From: Bryobacteraceae bacterium CoA2 C42
GTDB lineage: Bacteria; Acidobacteriota; Terriglobia; Bryobacterales; Bryobacteraceae
DNA: 49,059 bases
Assembly: GCA_019931245.1 (NCBI GenBank)
Contig: JAINDL010000069.1
Coordinates: 1 to 49,059, forward strand
Direction of reading: 5' to 3'
Positions 17,013-25,784 of this stretch are shown here, piece by piece. A program made the position numbers and the translations under genes. Below the pieces are notes generated by a model, which did no database searches, was not told where the DNA came from, and worked only from the letters and a program-made list of their open reading frames with translations. Positions within the stretch are counted from its first letter, which is position 1, and every line of letters starts with the position of its first letter.

Positions 17013-18314
17013 ATGTCCACCGTCACCCGACGCGCGGCCCTCGCGGCGCCCTTTTTCCTCAAGAATCTGCTCTCGGCCCCGCCCAGCGACCGCGTCCGTC
17101 TGGCTTCGTTCGGCGGCGGCGGCATGGCTTGGGCGACCCTGCACGGGATTGCCACGCACCCCAATGTCGATCTGGTCTGCGTGGCCGACGTGGACACCAC
17201 GCGCACCGGCCGCGTCCAGTCCACCTACCCCAAGGCCACCCTGCACCAGGACTGGCGGAAGATGCTCGACGCCAACTATAAGAACCTCGACGCCGTCTGC
17301 GTTGGCACCCCGGACCATATGCACGCCCCGCAGACCATGGCCGCCATGCGCCGCGGGCTGCACGCCTACTGTCAAAAGCCGCTCACCTCGCACGTGCAGG
17401 AAGCCCGGCAACTCACCAAGTTTGCCGCCTCAAAGGGGCTCATCACGCAGATGGGCATTCAGATCCACTCGAACGCCGAGTATCAGATCGCCGTCGCGCT
17501 CGTGCATCAGGGCACTATCGGCAAGGTGAAAGAGGTCCACGCCTGGTCGAACAAAAAGTGGGGCGACGAATCCCCGCGGCCGACGCAGACCGACCCCGTA
17601 CCCGCCACCCTCGACTGGGACGGTTGGATCGGCGTCGCCCGCCCCGAGCCCTACATCAAGAACTACTGCCACCCCGGCAACTGGCGCAAGCGCCTCGAGT
17701 TCGGCACCGGCACCTTCGGCGACATGGGATGCCACATCTACGACCCCGTCTTCGGCGCTCTCGCGCTCTCGGCGCCGCTCACCGTCCGCGCCGAAGGCCC
17801 CGCGCCGAACCAGCACAGCTACGCCACCAACGCCATTGTGAAGTATGTCTTCCCGGCCACGCCCTACAGCGCGGATAAGACCGTCGCCGTCACCTGGTAC
17901 GACGGCGATGAGCGGCCGCCGCAGACCGTGCAGGCGCTGCTCGAAGGCACGAAACTGCCCAGCCAGGGATCGATCATTATCGGCACCAAAGGCGTCCTTC
18001 TCGTGCCCCACGTCGAGATGCCGGCGCTCTACCCGAAGGCCGCGTTTGCCGGCTTCAAGCTGCCCGATCTGCCGAAGAAGGATCACTACCACGAGTTCGT
18101 CGAGGCGATCCAGGGCAAGACGAAAACCTCCACCGCCTTTGCCTACTCCGGCCCGCTGAGCGAAACCGTGCTGCTCGGCAGCCTCGCCACGCGCTTCCCG
18201 CGCACCACCCTTGAATGGGATTCGGCCCGGCTGAAGTTCCGCAATGAGAAAGCGGCCAACCAGTATCTGAAGCGGCGCTACCGCCCGGGTTGGAAGGTAA
18301 GGGGCCTCGGGTGA
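17013..18314 (+). CDS. Gfo/Idh/MocA-family oxidoreductase, exported
   Basis: A 433-residue NAD(P)-dependent sugar oxidoreductase. The ATG at 17013 has a good ribosome-binding site (AAGGGA) and begins a twin-arginine-like leader (TRRAALAAPFFL), suggesting folded export to the periplasm as for glucose-fructose oxidoreductase. The nucleotide fold starts at VRLASFGGGGMAWATLHGIA. AVCVGTPDHMHAPQTMAAMR and HAYCQKPLT show the conserved x-K-P motif with the catalytic lysine. GDMGCHIYDPVF is a typical C-terminal domain motif. It follows the GHMP kinase by 25 nt. Substrate unknown, probably a sugar or polyol. Confidence 0.9.
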   Translation: MSTVTRRAALAAPFFLKNLLSAPPSDRVRLASFGGGGMAWATLHGIATHPNVDLVCVADVDTTRTGRVQSTYPKATLHQDWRKMLDANYKNLDAVCVGTPDHMHAPQTMAAMRRGLHAYCQKPLTSHVQEARQLTKFAASKGLITQMGIQIHSNAEYQIAVALVHQGTIGKVKEVHAWSNKKWGDESPRPTQTDPVPATLDWDGWIGVARPEPYIKNYCHPGNWRKRLEFGTGTFGDMGCHIYDPVFGALALSAPLTVRAEGPAPNQHSYATNAIVKYVFPATPYSADKTVAVTWYDGDERPPQTVQALLEGTKLPSQGSIIIGTKGVLLVPHVEMPALYPKAAFAGFKLPDLPKKDHYHEFVEAIQGKTKTSTAFAYSGPLSETVLLGSLATRFPRTTLEWDSARLKFRNEKAANQYLKRRYRPGWKVRGLG

Positions 18315-18323
18315 AGGGCCTCG
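18302..18323. repeat. short imperfect duplication over the Gfo/Idh stop codon
   Basis: GGGCCTCG occurs at 18302-18309 and again at 18316-18323, 14 bp apart, so the last codons and stop region of the oxidoreductase gene are partly repeated just before the next start codon. It is weaker than the stop-spanning repeats at 34006 and 41783 and may be chance. Confidence 0.4.
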
Positions 18324-18328
18324 AATAG

Positions 18329-20821
18329 ATGCGAATTCTGGTGGCGCTCTGGGTCTTGGCGGCTTACGCGCAGTCCCCAAACATTCTCGGCCGCGTGGAT
18401 GTGCAAAAGGGCGAATCGCGCCGCAACGAGAACATTTTCATCACGGCCCTCGATAACAACACCCAGAAAGAGTCCAACATCCGCCTCGGCACCACCGCCA
18501 CGGCCATCACCGAGTTCAACGCCGCCACGCGCTACTACGGCGCCGAATTTGGCCTCGCGCCCTCCGGCGGTCTACACCTGACCCCGGCCCGAGCGGCCAA
18601 GGCCATCCACGGCAACCTGCAGTGGACCCACGCCAATGCGGCCGTCGCCGCGCGCAGCTTCTTTCAGGTGGGCGGCGTGCTGCCCGCCCGGCAGAACATC
18701 CTCGCCGGCCGCCTCACGGCGCCGCTCTGGAAGAACGCGGTGCTGGGCCTCGACGGCGCCGAGGACAACCGCTCCGGCTACGTCAACGGCAATATCCTGG
18801 TGCCGCTGGCCTCGGAACGGTCCTGCCTGGCGACCGAGGCGGCCGCCTGCGCCATCATCAACCGCTTTCTGCGGGCCTGGCCGGCCCTTGAACCCAACCG
18901 CACCGACATCGCGGCCCGCTTCCTGAACACCAACGCGGCGCAGGCGCTGAAGACCACCTCCACCACCGCCCGCCTCGACCAGGTGCTCGGCAAACACCGT
19001 CTGGCCGCCCGCCACACCTGGACGCACCAGGACATCGACGCCTTTCAACTCGTCGCCGGACAGAACCCCGACACCACCACCAAGTCGCACGACGCCCGGC
19101 TCACCTGGACCTACACCCGCAGCGCCCGCACCGTCCTCGACGCCACGGCCGCCTTCAGCCGCAACCGTACCCTGCTGGTGCCCGAACCGAACGCGGTAGG
19201 CCCGCAGGTGCTGATCGGCACGGCGTTTGAGAAGCTCGGCCCCGGCTCGTCCATCCCCCTCGACCGCATCCAGAACCGCTTCCGCTACACCCTGCGGCTG
19301 CAACAGCGCTTCTCGCGCCATACCCTGTCGGCCGGCGGCGAGTTTGCCCGGCTGCGGTTCAACGGGCGCGAGGCCTCCTCCAACCGCGGCAATCTTTACT
19401 TCCGCAACGACTTCGGCCGCGATGCCATCACCAACTTCCGCCTCGGCGCCGTCAGCCGCTACAGCTTCTCGGTCGGCAGTCTGGACCGCGGCTTCCGGCG
19501 CAACGAACCCACGCTGTTCGTGCAGGACGTCTGGCGCCCGCGCGGCCAATTGACGATCCACTTCGGCCTCCGTTATCAGCCGCAGACCGGCGTTAGAGAA
19601 GTGGATAACCTCACGCCGATTCCCTTCCGCTGCGACTGCGACAACCTCGCGCCGAACCTGGGGCTGGCCTGGCGCCGGATCCGCGTCGCCTACTCGACGC
19701 AGTTTGGCGAAATCCTGCCGGCCACCCTGCAACAGCTGCGCTGGAACCCGCCGGGCTTCCAGAAGATCGAAAATCAGGCCCCGCCCCTGTTGAACCTCCT
19801 CGAGGGCATCACGCTCAACCCCAATGCCCGCGCCATTGTCTTCAACGTCCCCTCCAACCTGCAGACGCCCTACTCGCACCAGTTCAACCTCTCCGTCGCC
19901 CTGCCCCTGCCCGCCGTCCTCGGCAAGCTCGAAGCCGCCTACATCGGCAGCCGCACCTGGAAGCTGCTTTACATGCTGTACCTGAACCGCGCTGAACCGG
20001 TGCCCGGCGTCCCCCAAACCACGGCCACCATTAACGACCGGCGGCGCGACCCCCGCTACTTCGATTACCGCGTCCTCACCAACTCCCCGCGCGCCTACTT
20101 CGACGCCGGCAAGCTCACCCACACGCTGAACACGAAGGGCGGACTCTCGGCCGAGACCTCCTACTGGTACTCGAAGGCCATCGACACCGGGGCCACCTAC
20201 GTCAACATCGCCGCCGGCGACGATGCCATGCAGGGGCAGTCGCAGACGCCGTTCAACATCGCCGCGGATCTCAAGGGAGTCAGCGATTTCGACCAGACCC
20301 ACGCACTGCTCACGCGCCTGTCCTACGAACTTCCCGGACGGCAGCGTCTGCTCCGCCGCTGGCGGGTTTCCTCTATTTTTGTCGCCAAATCCGGCATCCC
20401 GTTCAAGGTCATCACCGGGGCGGACTCGCCGGGTTTCGGTAACGTCGACGGCTCGACCGGCGACCGGCCCAACCTGCTCACCCCGTCCATTCTCGGCCGC
20501 ACCATCAGCCATCCCGACCTCGCCGCGGCCCTGCTGCCCCGGACCGCGTTCGCCTATCCGAACCCGACCGATCCCCGCGGCAACCTCGGCAATAACGTCT
20601 TCCGGCGGGCTGCCTACCGCAACCTGAACGCGAGCGTCGAAAGACGGTTCACCCTGCCCCACGAACGCGCGCTCTCCTTCCGCGCCGAGGCCATCAACAC
20701 GCTCAACACACCCCAGTTCGCCGAGCCCGTCGGTGACCTGTCGAACCCGGCCTTTGGCAAGATCGTGAACACGTTAAACGACGGCCGTACGTTCCGCTTC
20801 TCCCTCAGTTTGGATTTCTGA
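18329..20821 (+). CDS. TonB-receptor-like outer-membrane barrel with reduced plug
   Basis: An 830-residue outer-membrane protein. A signal peptide (ILVALWVLAAYAQ) is followed by only about 75 residues (NENIFITALDNNTQKE, RLGTTATAITEF, RYYGAEFG) where receptors of this Oar-like class normally have a carboxypeptidase-regulatory domain plus a full plug of about 200-250 residues. The rest alternates beta strands typical of a 22-stranded barrel and ends in FRFSLSLDF, with the terminal phenylalanine needed for outer-membrane assembly. NTLNTPQFAEP near the end is characteristic of acidobacterial TonB receptors. It closes the kdgK array, so it probably passes the substrate of that pathway, but lacking a clear TonB box it might work as a passive channel. 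Confidence 0.8.
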   Translation: MRILVALWVLAAYAQSPNILGRVDVQKGESRRNENIFITALDNNTQKESNIRLGTTATAITEFNAATRYYGAEFGLAPSGGLHLTPARAAKAIHGNLQWTHANAAVAARSFFQVGGVLPARQNILAGRLTAPLWKNAVLGLDGAEDNRSGYVNGNILVPLASERSCLATEAAACAIINRFLRAWPALEPNRTDIAARFLNTNAAQALKTTSTTARLDQVLGKHRLAARHTWTHQDIDAFQLVAGQNPDTTTKSHDARLTWTYTRSARTVLDATAAFSRNRTLLVPEPNAVGPQVLIGTAFEKLGPGSSIPLDRIQNRFRYTLRLQQRFSRHTLSAGGEFARLRFNGREASSNRGNLYFRNDFGRDAITNFRLGAVSRYSFSVGSLDRGFRRNEPTLFVQDVWRPRGQLTIHFGLRYQPQTGVREVDNLTPIPFRCDCDNLAPNLGLAWRRIRVAYSTQFGEILPATLQQLRWNPPGFQKIENQAPPLLNLLEGITLNPNARAIVFNVPSNLQTPYSHQFNLSVALPLPAVLGKLEAAYIGSRTWKLLYMLYLNRAEPVPGVPQTTATINDRRRDPRYFDYRVLTNSPRAYFDAGKLTHTLNTKGGLSAETSYWYSKAIDTGATYVNIAAGDDAMQGQSQTPFNIAADLKGVSDFDQTHALLTRLSYELPGRQRLLRRWRVSSIFVAKSGIPFKVITGADSPGFGNVDGSTGDRPNLLTPSILGRTISHPDLAAALLPRTAFAYPNPTDPRGNLGNNVFRRAAYRNLNASVERRFTLPHERALSFRAEAINTLNTPQFAEPVGDLSNPAFGKIVNTLNDGRTFRFSLSLDF

Positions 20822-22642
20822 GCAGCACTGCGTTGCTGCGCCGGCCATCAACGGTGACGAGCACCTCGCCCGTTCCCTGCGTCTCCGCACCCGGCAGAAC
20901 GGCGATCATATCCACACCCGGCACGCCCTCCACATCACTCATCGTGGTAATGGGCGCGGGCACTCCGCCAATCAAGACCACCACATTCCGGCCCCGCAGG
21001 CCCGTCCCGTAGAGCAGCAGCAGGCTGGCCGCTTCCGCCAGCGGCGAAGACGCCGGCACCACGCGCACCCCGGCGTAGGCGGGCACGACAGCCAGAATCA
21101 ACCCCACTCCCTCGCCGGTGCCGGCGACGCTGAACAATCCCGGCGAGACCTCGTCCACGCGGACCTCGACGGACGTCGTCGCCCCGGTCAGCCGCGCCGG
21201 GCCTGTCGCCAATGCGGCAGGCAGCACCTGGCGGCGGCCGCTCGCCAGCGGAAACGTGCGGCCCGTAGCATCGGTGATCGACCAGGCGCCATCACTCGTT
21301 TCAATATCCACCAGCAGCCCCGGGGCCAGCGGCGTCCGCTGCCGGCTGGCCGCGTGGACAACGGTGGGAGCGGGCCGATAAATCGGAGTCCCGGCCAAGC
21401 CGGGGTGAGAGGATTCCTGGCGCGGCACGCGGTAGGAGAAGCCGCCGGTCTCTCCAATGGAAAGGTTCATATCCCAGACGATTTCGCCCTCCGGTGTCAC
21501 CTCCACGGCACGGGCGGCATTCGAAAGCCCCAGCACCGTATTGCCGTTGGGCATCCGCTGCACGCTGCCCGCTACCTGCGTAAAAAAGTACTGCCGAAAT
21601 TTTCGCCCACCGTCCAGGTTGGCTGCGCGAGGCCAAACGGCTGCTCCGGCTCGCGGAAATAGCCGGCGGGCGGTTCCCACTCGTCGGCCGAGGTGTAGCC
21701 GCGGCCCACCCCGTTGTTGAGAACCAGAATGCGGCCCTCCCCGGCGTATCCCGCGGGGATCCAGTGGGCGTTGTGTTGAAAAAACAGCTTCTGGTCGGCC
21801 GGTGTGCCCATCCGGTAGACCTGCGGATTACCCCAGCGGTAGAGAAAGTCGCCGTTCCGGTCCGGGCTGTGGGGAATAATCCAGATCTCACTCAGCAGGC
21901 GGGAGCCGAGCAGAATCTCATCGCGCCCGGCATGATAATCGATCGAATTGATATGCAGCCAGTTGGCGGTCTGGGTGGGGTTCTGGCCGGAACCGATGAA
22001 GTTGATGTCGAGTTTGGCGGCATTGCCCGCAACCCGGCCGAAGTTCTCTTTGCTTGCGTCGAGGTCCTGCACCACATGGTCCCAGACGTGCCACTCCCAG
22101 ACGATTTCGCCTCCGGCGGGGCGGGTGGGCTTTCCTTCAAGAACAGCCTCCGACCAGACGCCGTCGGGCGAGATCTTGTCGGGGTTCCGGCCCGCGGTCC
22201 GGGCTTCGTCCGGGGAGCGCCGCTCCCAGGCCACGAGCAGCAGGTTGCCGTTGGGCATGACGTGGAAGTCGTAATGGTGCAGATAGCGGTCATTGGACAG
22301 GGTATAGGTCCAGACGACGCGTCCGGCGTCATCGATCCCTTCGAGCAGTCCGGCGCCACCCATGCCCACCGCTCCGGGGAAATAGCTGTTGCTGGTGGCC
22401 TCCATGCGGAGGATGTTCCCATTGGGCAACATCTTTACCGCCACGGCACCGGCGGCGCTGCCGGTCCACTGCTTGACGATCTCCCCCGTATTGGTAATCA
22501 GGAAAGAGTGGTTGGACGCCATGGGCGAGACGAATGCGTAACCGGAGGAGACCTTATGGCTATCCTGCCGGGTGAGGAGTTGGGCGGGCAGCAGCGCGGC
22601 GGAAACCAAGCCCGCAACAAGCAGCCCGAAACGAGTACTCAT
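20805..22642 (-). pseudogene. arylsulfotransferase-like protein with TIGR03437 tail, interrupted by a -1 frameshift
   Basis: Two overlapping minus-strand frames make one gene. Frame A (22642 to 21572) has a signal peptide and a beta-propeller of the arylsulfotransferase type with repeated MLPNGNIL, MPNGNLLLVAWE and GEIVWEWHVWDHVVQDLD. It breaks at WTVGENFGSTF. The -1 frame continues without loss as TQVAGSVQRMPNGNTVLGLS and EVTPEGEIVWDMNL, then a TIGR03437-like end (GLILAVVPAYAG, LLLYGTGLRGRNVVVLIGG). Joined, it would be 612 residues. The shift falls exactly on an in-phase T TTT TTA heptamer at 21587-21581. It may be a true deletion, a sequencing error in a 6-T run, or recoding. Its 3' end overlaps the barrel gene by 17 bp. 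Confidence 0.8.
21549..21587 (-). other. slippery heptamer and short downstream stem
   Basis: On the minus strand the zero-frame codons are ACT TTT TTA, containing T TTT TTA in the phase needed for -1 tandem slippage. The zero-frame stop TAG follows at 21574-21572. Ten nt after the heptamer, GGGCA (21570-21566) can pair with TGCCC (21553-21549) across a 12-nt loop. The stem is short, so a stimulatory role is uncertain. Confidence 0.5.
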
Positions 22643-22650
22643 ACCGATTG

Positions 22651-22688
22651 AGCCCGGCCACGCGCAAGAAGTTACGGTCCACCGGGCT
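22651..22688 (-). terminator. weak hairpin after the E1 gene
   Basis: AGCCCGG (22651-22657) and CCGGGCT (22682-22688) are inverted repeats separated by 24 nt, overlapping the stop codon of the E1 dehydrogenase gene. The loop is long and no T-run follows, so terminator function is doubtful. Confidence 0.25.
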
Positions 22689-24810
22689 AGTAGGCGAGCA
22701 GTTGGCGCATGGCGCGCGTTAAATCTTCTGTCTGCGGCAGAATAGCGTCTTCGAGGTCGGGGCTGTAGCCGACCCAGGTGTCGAGGGCGCCAACGCGTTT
22801 GACCGGGGCATCGAGGTGGCCGAACAGCTCATCCGCCACCCGGGCGGCGATCTCGGCGCCGTAGCCCCAGCTCAGGCAATCCTCGTGCGCAATCAGCACG
22901 CGGTTCGTCTTTTTTACCGATGCGGCAATCGCGTCCCAATCGTAGGGGGCCAGCGAGCGGAGATCAATCACTTCAATCGACTCGCCGGTTTCGCTCGCCG
23001 CGCGCAGCGCCTTTTCCACCACCGCGCCGTAGGTGATCACCGTCAGCCGCTCGCCTTCCCGCGCCACGCGCGCTTTGCCAAACGGAATCGTAAAGTCCGG
23101 CCCGGGATGCGGCGCCCGGTTATACGGCTCGCGGTACAGCTTTTTATGTTCGAGAAACAGCACCGGGTCGTCGCACCGGATGGCCGTACGCAGCAGTCCC
23201 ACCGCGTCGAGCGCGTTCGAAGGAAACACCACCCGCAGCCCCGGGATGTGCGTAAACAGCACCTCGCCGCTCTGGCTGTGATAGATCGACCCGCCGGTGA
23301 GGTAGCCGCCGATCGGCACCCGGATGACGGCCGGACAGGCGAAGCCGTTGTTCGAACGCCAACGGAGCACGGCCATCTCGTCGCGAATCTGCATCATGGC
23401 CGGCCAGATGTAGTCGAAAAACTGGATCTCCGCCACGGGCTTCATGCCCCGCGTGGCCAAACCAATGGCGCGGCCCACAATGCCGGCTTCGGCGATGGGG
23501 GTATTGAAAACCCGTTCCGAGCCGAAGCGCCGCTGCAGGCCTTGCGTCGTCTTGAAGACGCCGCCCTTGCCCTTTACCTCCGGCAGTACACTCGGCCGGG
23601 AGCAGTCGGCCACGTCCTCGCCAAAGATCACCACGCGCGGGTCGGCCGCCAACTCCTCGGCCAGCGTAAGGTTGATGGCGTCAACCAGGGTCCGCGGTTC
23701 GCCGGAAAGGTCGGGTTGGCGGACGAAGGCGGTGCAGGTGGGATCAACGACCGGGGAGTAGAGAAACTGCAGGGCGGAGTCCTTGGCCGGGCGCGGCGCC
23801 GCCAGGGCGTAGTCGGCGGCCTCCTGCACTTCGCGTTCGACCTCGTCGAGCAGGGCGGTGAGTTCGTCGTCCGTCAGCAGACCTTCGGTGCGCAGGTAGC
23901 GCGGAAAGGTCAGCAGCGGGTCGCGTTCGGCCTCGGCGGCGCGTTCGGCGTCGGTCTTATAGAAGCGTTCGTCGTCGGACAGCGAGTGGGAGTAGGGCCG
24001 GATGCAGTGAGCGTGCACGAGAGCCGGGCCGTGGCCGGCACGGCAGTGGGCGACGGCCTCCGTCATTGTACGGAAGCTCTGTACAAAATCGGTGCCGTCG
24101 GTTTCAAAAATCCGCAGATGCTCACCAAAGCCACTCAACAGGCGGGAGAGGTTGCCGCCGGGCGTCTGCACCTCCACCGGCACGGAGATGGCGTAGTGGT
24201 TGTCCTGAATGAGGAAGAGGACCGGCAGTTTGCCGAGGCAGGCGCCGTTGAGCGCCTCCCAGAACTCTCCTTCGCTGGTGGCGCCTTCGCCGGAGGTGAC
24301 CAGCGTCACCTCGTCGCCGGCGGGGTGAAGCAGGCGGCCGGCCTGGGCGCAGCCGACGGCCTGGACGAACTGCGACCCCGTGCACGAAGAGCCCGAAACA
24401 ATGTGCAGTTCCCGGGAGGACCAGTGCGAAGGCATCTGGCGACCGCCGCTCTGGGTATCTTCGGCGGCGCCCACGGCCTGCAGCATCATCATCCGCGGGG
24501 AGATGCCGAGGGTGAGGGCGAGGGCGCGATCGCGGTAGTAGGGATAAAACCAGTCGTGGCCCGGCCGGGTGGCCATGCCGGCGGCGACTTGGATGGCTTC
24601 GTGGCCGGCGCCGGAGATCTGAAAGAAGATCTGGTTCAGGCGCTTCATCAGCACTTCGCGGTCGTCAATGCGGCGCGAGATCTGCATCAGACGCAGGGCG
24701 CGGAGCAATTCTGTTCTGGTCAGGCTAAGGCCACTGTCCGCCGCCGCGGCGCGAGTAAGCATCATTTCGAGTTTATCGTATACTACTGATTTGGTAATCG
24801 TCGCGCCCAT
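22687..24810 (-). CDS. fused E1 alpha/beta subunit of a 2-oxoacid dehydrogenase
   Basis: A 707-residue thiamine-diphosphate enzyme in which both E1 subunits are one chain. Residues about 30-345 are the alpha part: [24 protein letters not shown] and the cofactor-binding motif [17 protein letters not shown], followed by [11 protein letters not shown]. Residues about 375-707 are the beta part: [56 protein letters not shown] and [20 protein letters not shown]. It probably decarboxylates branched-chain 2-oxoacids or pyruvate and passes the acyl group to an E2 lipoamide subunit. No E2 or E3 gene is beside it, so the partners must be elsewhere. In-frame ATGs 15-16 codons in are alternative starts. 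Confidence 0.9.
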   Translation of the reverse strand: MGATITKSVVYDKLEMMLTRAAAADSGLSLTRTELLRALRLMQISRRIDDREVLMKRLNQIFFQISGAGHEAIQVAAGMATRPGHDWFYPYYRDRALALTLGISPRMMMLQAVGAAEDTQSGGRQMPSHWSSRELHIVSGSSCTGSQFVQAVGCAQAGRLLHPAGDEVTLVTSGEGATSEGEFWEALNGACLGKLPVLFLIQDNHYAISVPVEVQTPGGNLSRLLSGFGEHLRIFETDGTDFVQSFRTMTEAVAHCRAGHGPALVHAHCIRPYSHSLSDDERFYKTDAERAAEAERDPLLTFPRYLRTEGLLTDDELTALLDEVEREVQEAADYALAAPRPAKDSALQFLYSPVVDPTCTAFVRQPDLSGEPRTLVDAINLTLAEELAADPRVVIFGEDVADCSRPSVLPEVKGKGGVFKTTQGLQRRFGSERVFNTPIAEAGIVGRAIGLATRGMKPVAEIQFFDYIWPAMMQIRDEMAVLRWRSNNGFACPAVIRVPIGGYLTGGSIYHSQSGEVLFTHIPGLRVVFPSNALDAVGLLRTAIRCDDPVLFLEHKKLYREPYNRAPHPGPDFTIPFGKARVAREGERLTVITYGAVVEKALRAASETGESIEVIDLRSLAPYDWDAIAASVKKTNRVLIAHEDCLSWGYGAEIAARVADELFGHLDAPVKRVGALDTWVGYSPDLEDAILPQTEDLTRAMRQLLAY

Positions 24811-24875
24811 TGTTCTTCGTTAATTGCGGCCTTTCGTCCCGCAGCCTTCGAACCCTTTAGAAGGAACGAACCCCC

Positions 24876-25784
24876 ATGTCTTCATTGGAGCGCGCCCGCG
24901 TCCTATCGCAGGCCCATGAACTGTATTCCGTCGCCACCGCCCAAGGCGAGCAACTCGCGCAGGTGACCGGCCGCCTTCGCTTTCTCGACGAACTGCCCGC
25001 CGTCGGCGACTGGGTGGAACTCACGCCCACCGATCCGCCCCTGATCACGGCCATCGAACCGCGCACCAGCTGCTTCACCCGCACGGCGCCCGGCGGTGGC
25101 CGGCAGATTCTGGCTGCCAACATCGACGTCGCTTTTCTCGTCTGCGGCCTCGATGCGGACTTTAACCCCAATCGCCTGGACCGCTACCTGGTGCAGGCTC
25201 GCCAGTCGGGCGCCCGGCCCGTGGTGGTCCTGAACAAAACCGATCTGCGGCCGGAACTCCCCCGGCTGCGCGTCGATGTTCCGGTGGCGGCCATCAGCGC
25301 CCTCACCGGCGACCTGGCAGCGCTGGCGGCGCACGTCCGGCCTGGTGAGACCGCCGCGCTGTTCGGGTCTTCCGGCGTCGGCAAGTCGACCATCGTCAAC
25401 CGGCTATTGAGCGCCCGGCGCCAAGCCACGGGCATCGCACCGGGGCGGCACGTCACCACCTCGCGGCAGTTGATCCTGCTGCCCGCCGGCTGGTGGCTGC
25501 TCGATATGCCCGGGCTCCGGGAGCTGGCTCTTGACGCCTCGGCCAGCGCGGTGGACGAAGCGTTCACGGAGATTAGCGCGGACGGCTGCCGCTTCCGCGA
25601 TTGTCGCCACGAGGACGAACCCGGCTGCGCGATACGGGACCGGGTCGACCCCGCGCGCCTGGCCAGCTACCGCAAGCTGCGCCGGGAGCAAGCCTACGCC
25701 GAACGGAAGGACGACCCCGCCGCCGCCCGTGCCGAAAAGGAGCGGTGGAAGAAGATCCACAAAGCGATGCGGAAGCCCGGTTAG
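24876..25784 (+). CDS. rsgA: ribosome small-subunit GTPase RsgA
   Basis: A 302-residue circularly permuted GTPase that helps 30S subunit maturation. An N-terminal OB-like domain (about 1-75) precedes the GTPase motifs in permuted order: VVLNKTDL (G4), then GSSGVGKSTIVNRLL (G1, near 168), then LLDMPGLREL (G3). The C-terminal zinc site reads CRFRDCRHEDEPGC, the expected Cys-x4-Cys-x-His-x5-Cys, and a basic helical tail follows. A GAAGGAA ribosome-binding site precedes the ATG. Its TAG stop abuts the opposing stop of the next gene with no spacer (TAGCTA). Confidence 0.96.
   Translation: MSSLERARVLSQAHELYSVATAQGEQLAQVTGRLRFLDELPAVGDWVELTPTDPPLITAIEPRTSCFTRTAPGGGRQILAANIDVAFLVCGLDADFNPNRLDRYLVQARQSGARPVVVLNKTDLRPELPRLRVDVPVAAISALTGDLAALAAHVRPGETAALFGSSGVGKSTIVNRLLSARRQATGIAPGRHVTTSRQLILLPAGWWLLDMPGLRELALDASASAVDEAFTEISADGCRFRDCRHEDEPGCAIRDRVDPARLASYRKLRREQAYAERKDDPAAARAEKERWKKIHKAMRKPG

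Noticed and set aside
18572-20662. 696-codon open frame on the minus strand opposite the outer-membrane barrel
   Set aside because: Gly/Val/Glu-rich shadow frame typical of high-GC genes; the plus-strand reading has a signal peptide and C-terminal barrel signature.
22816-24789. 657-codon open frame on the plus strand opposite the E1 dehydrogenase
   Set aside because: No motif and atypical composition; the minus strand is a clear E1 fusion.
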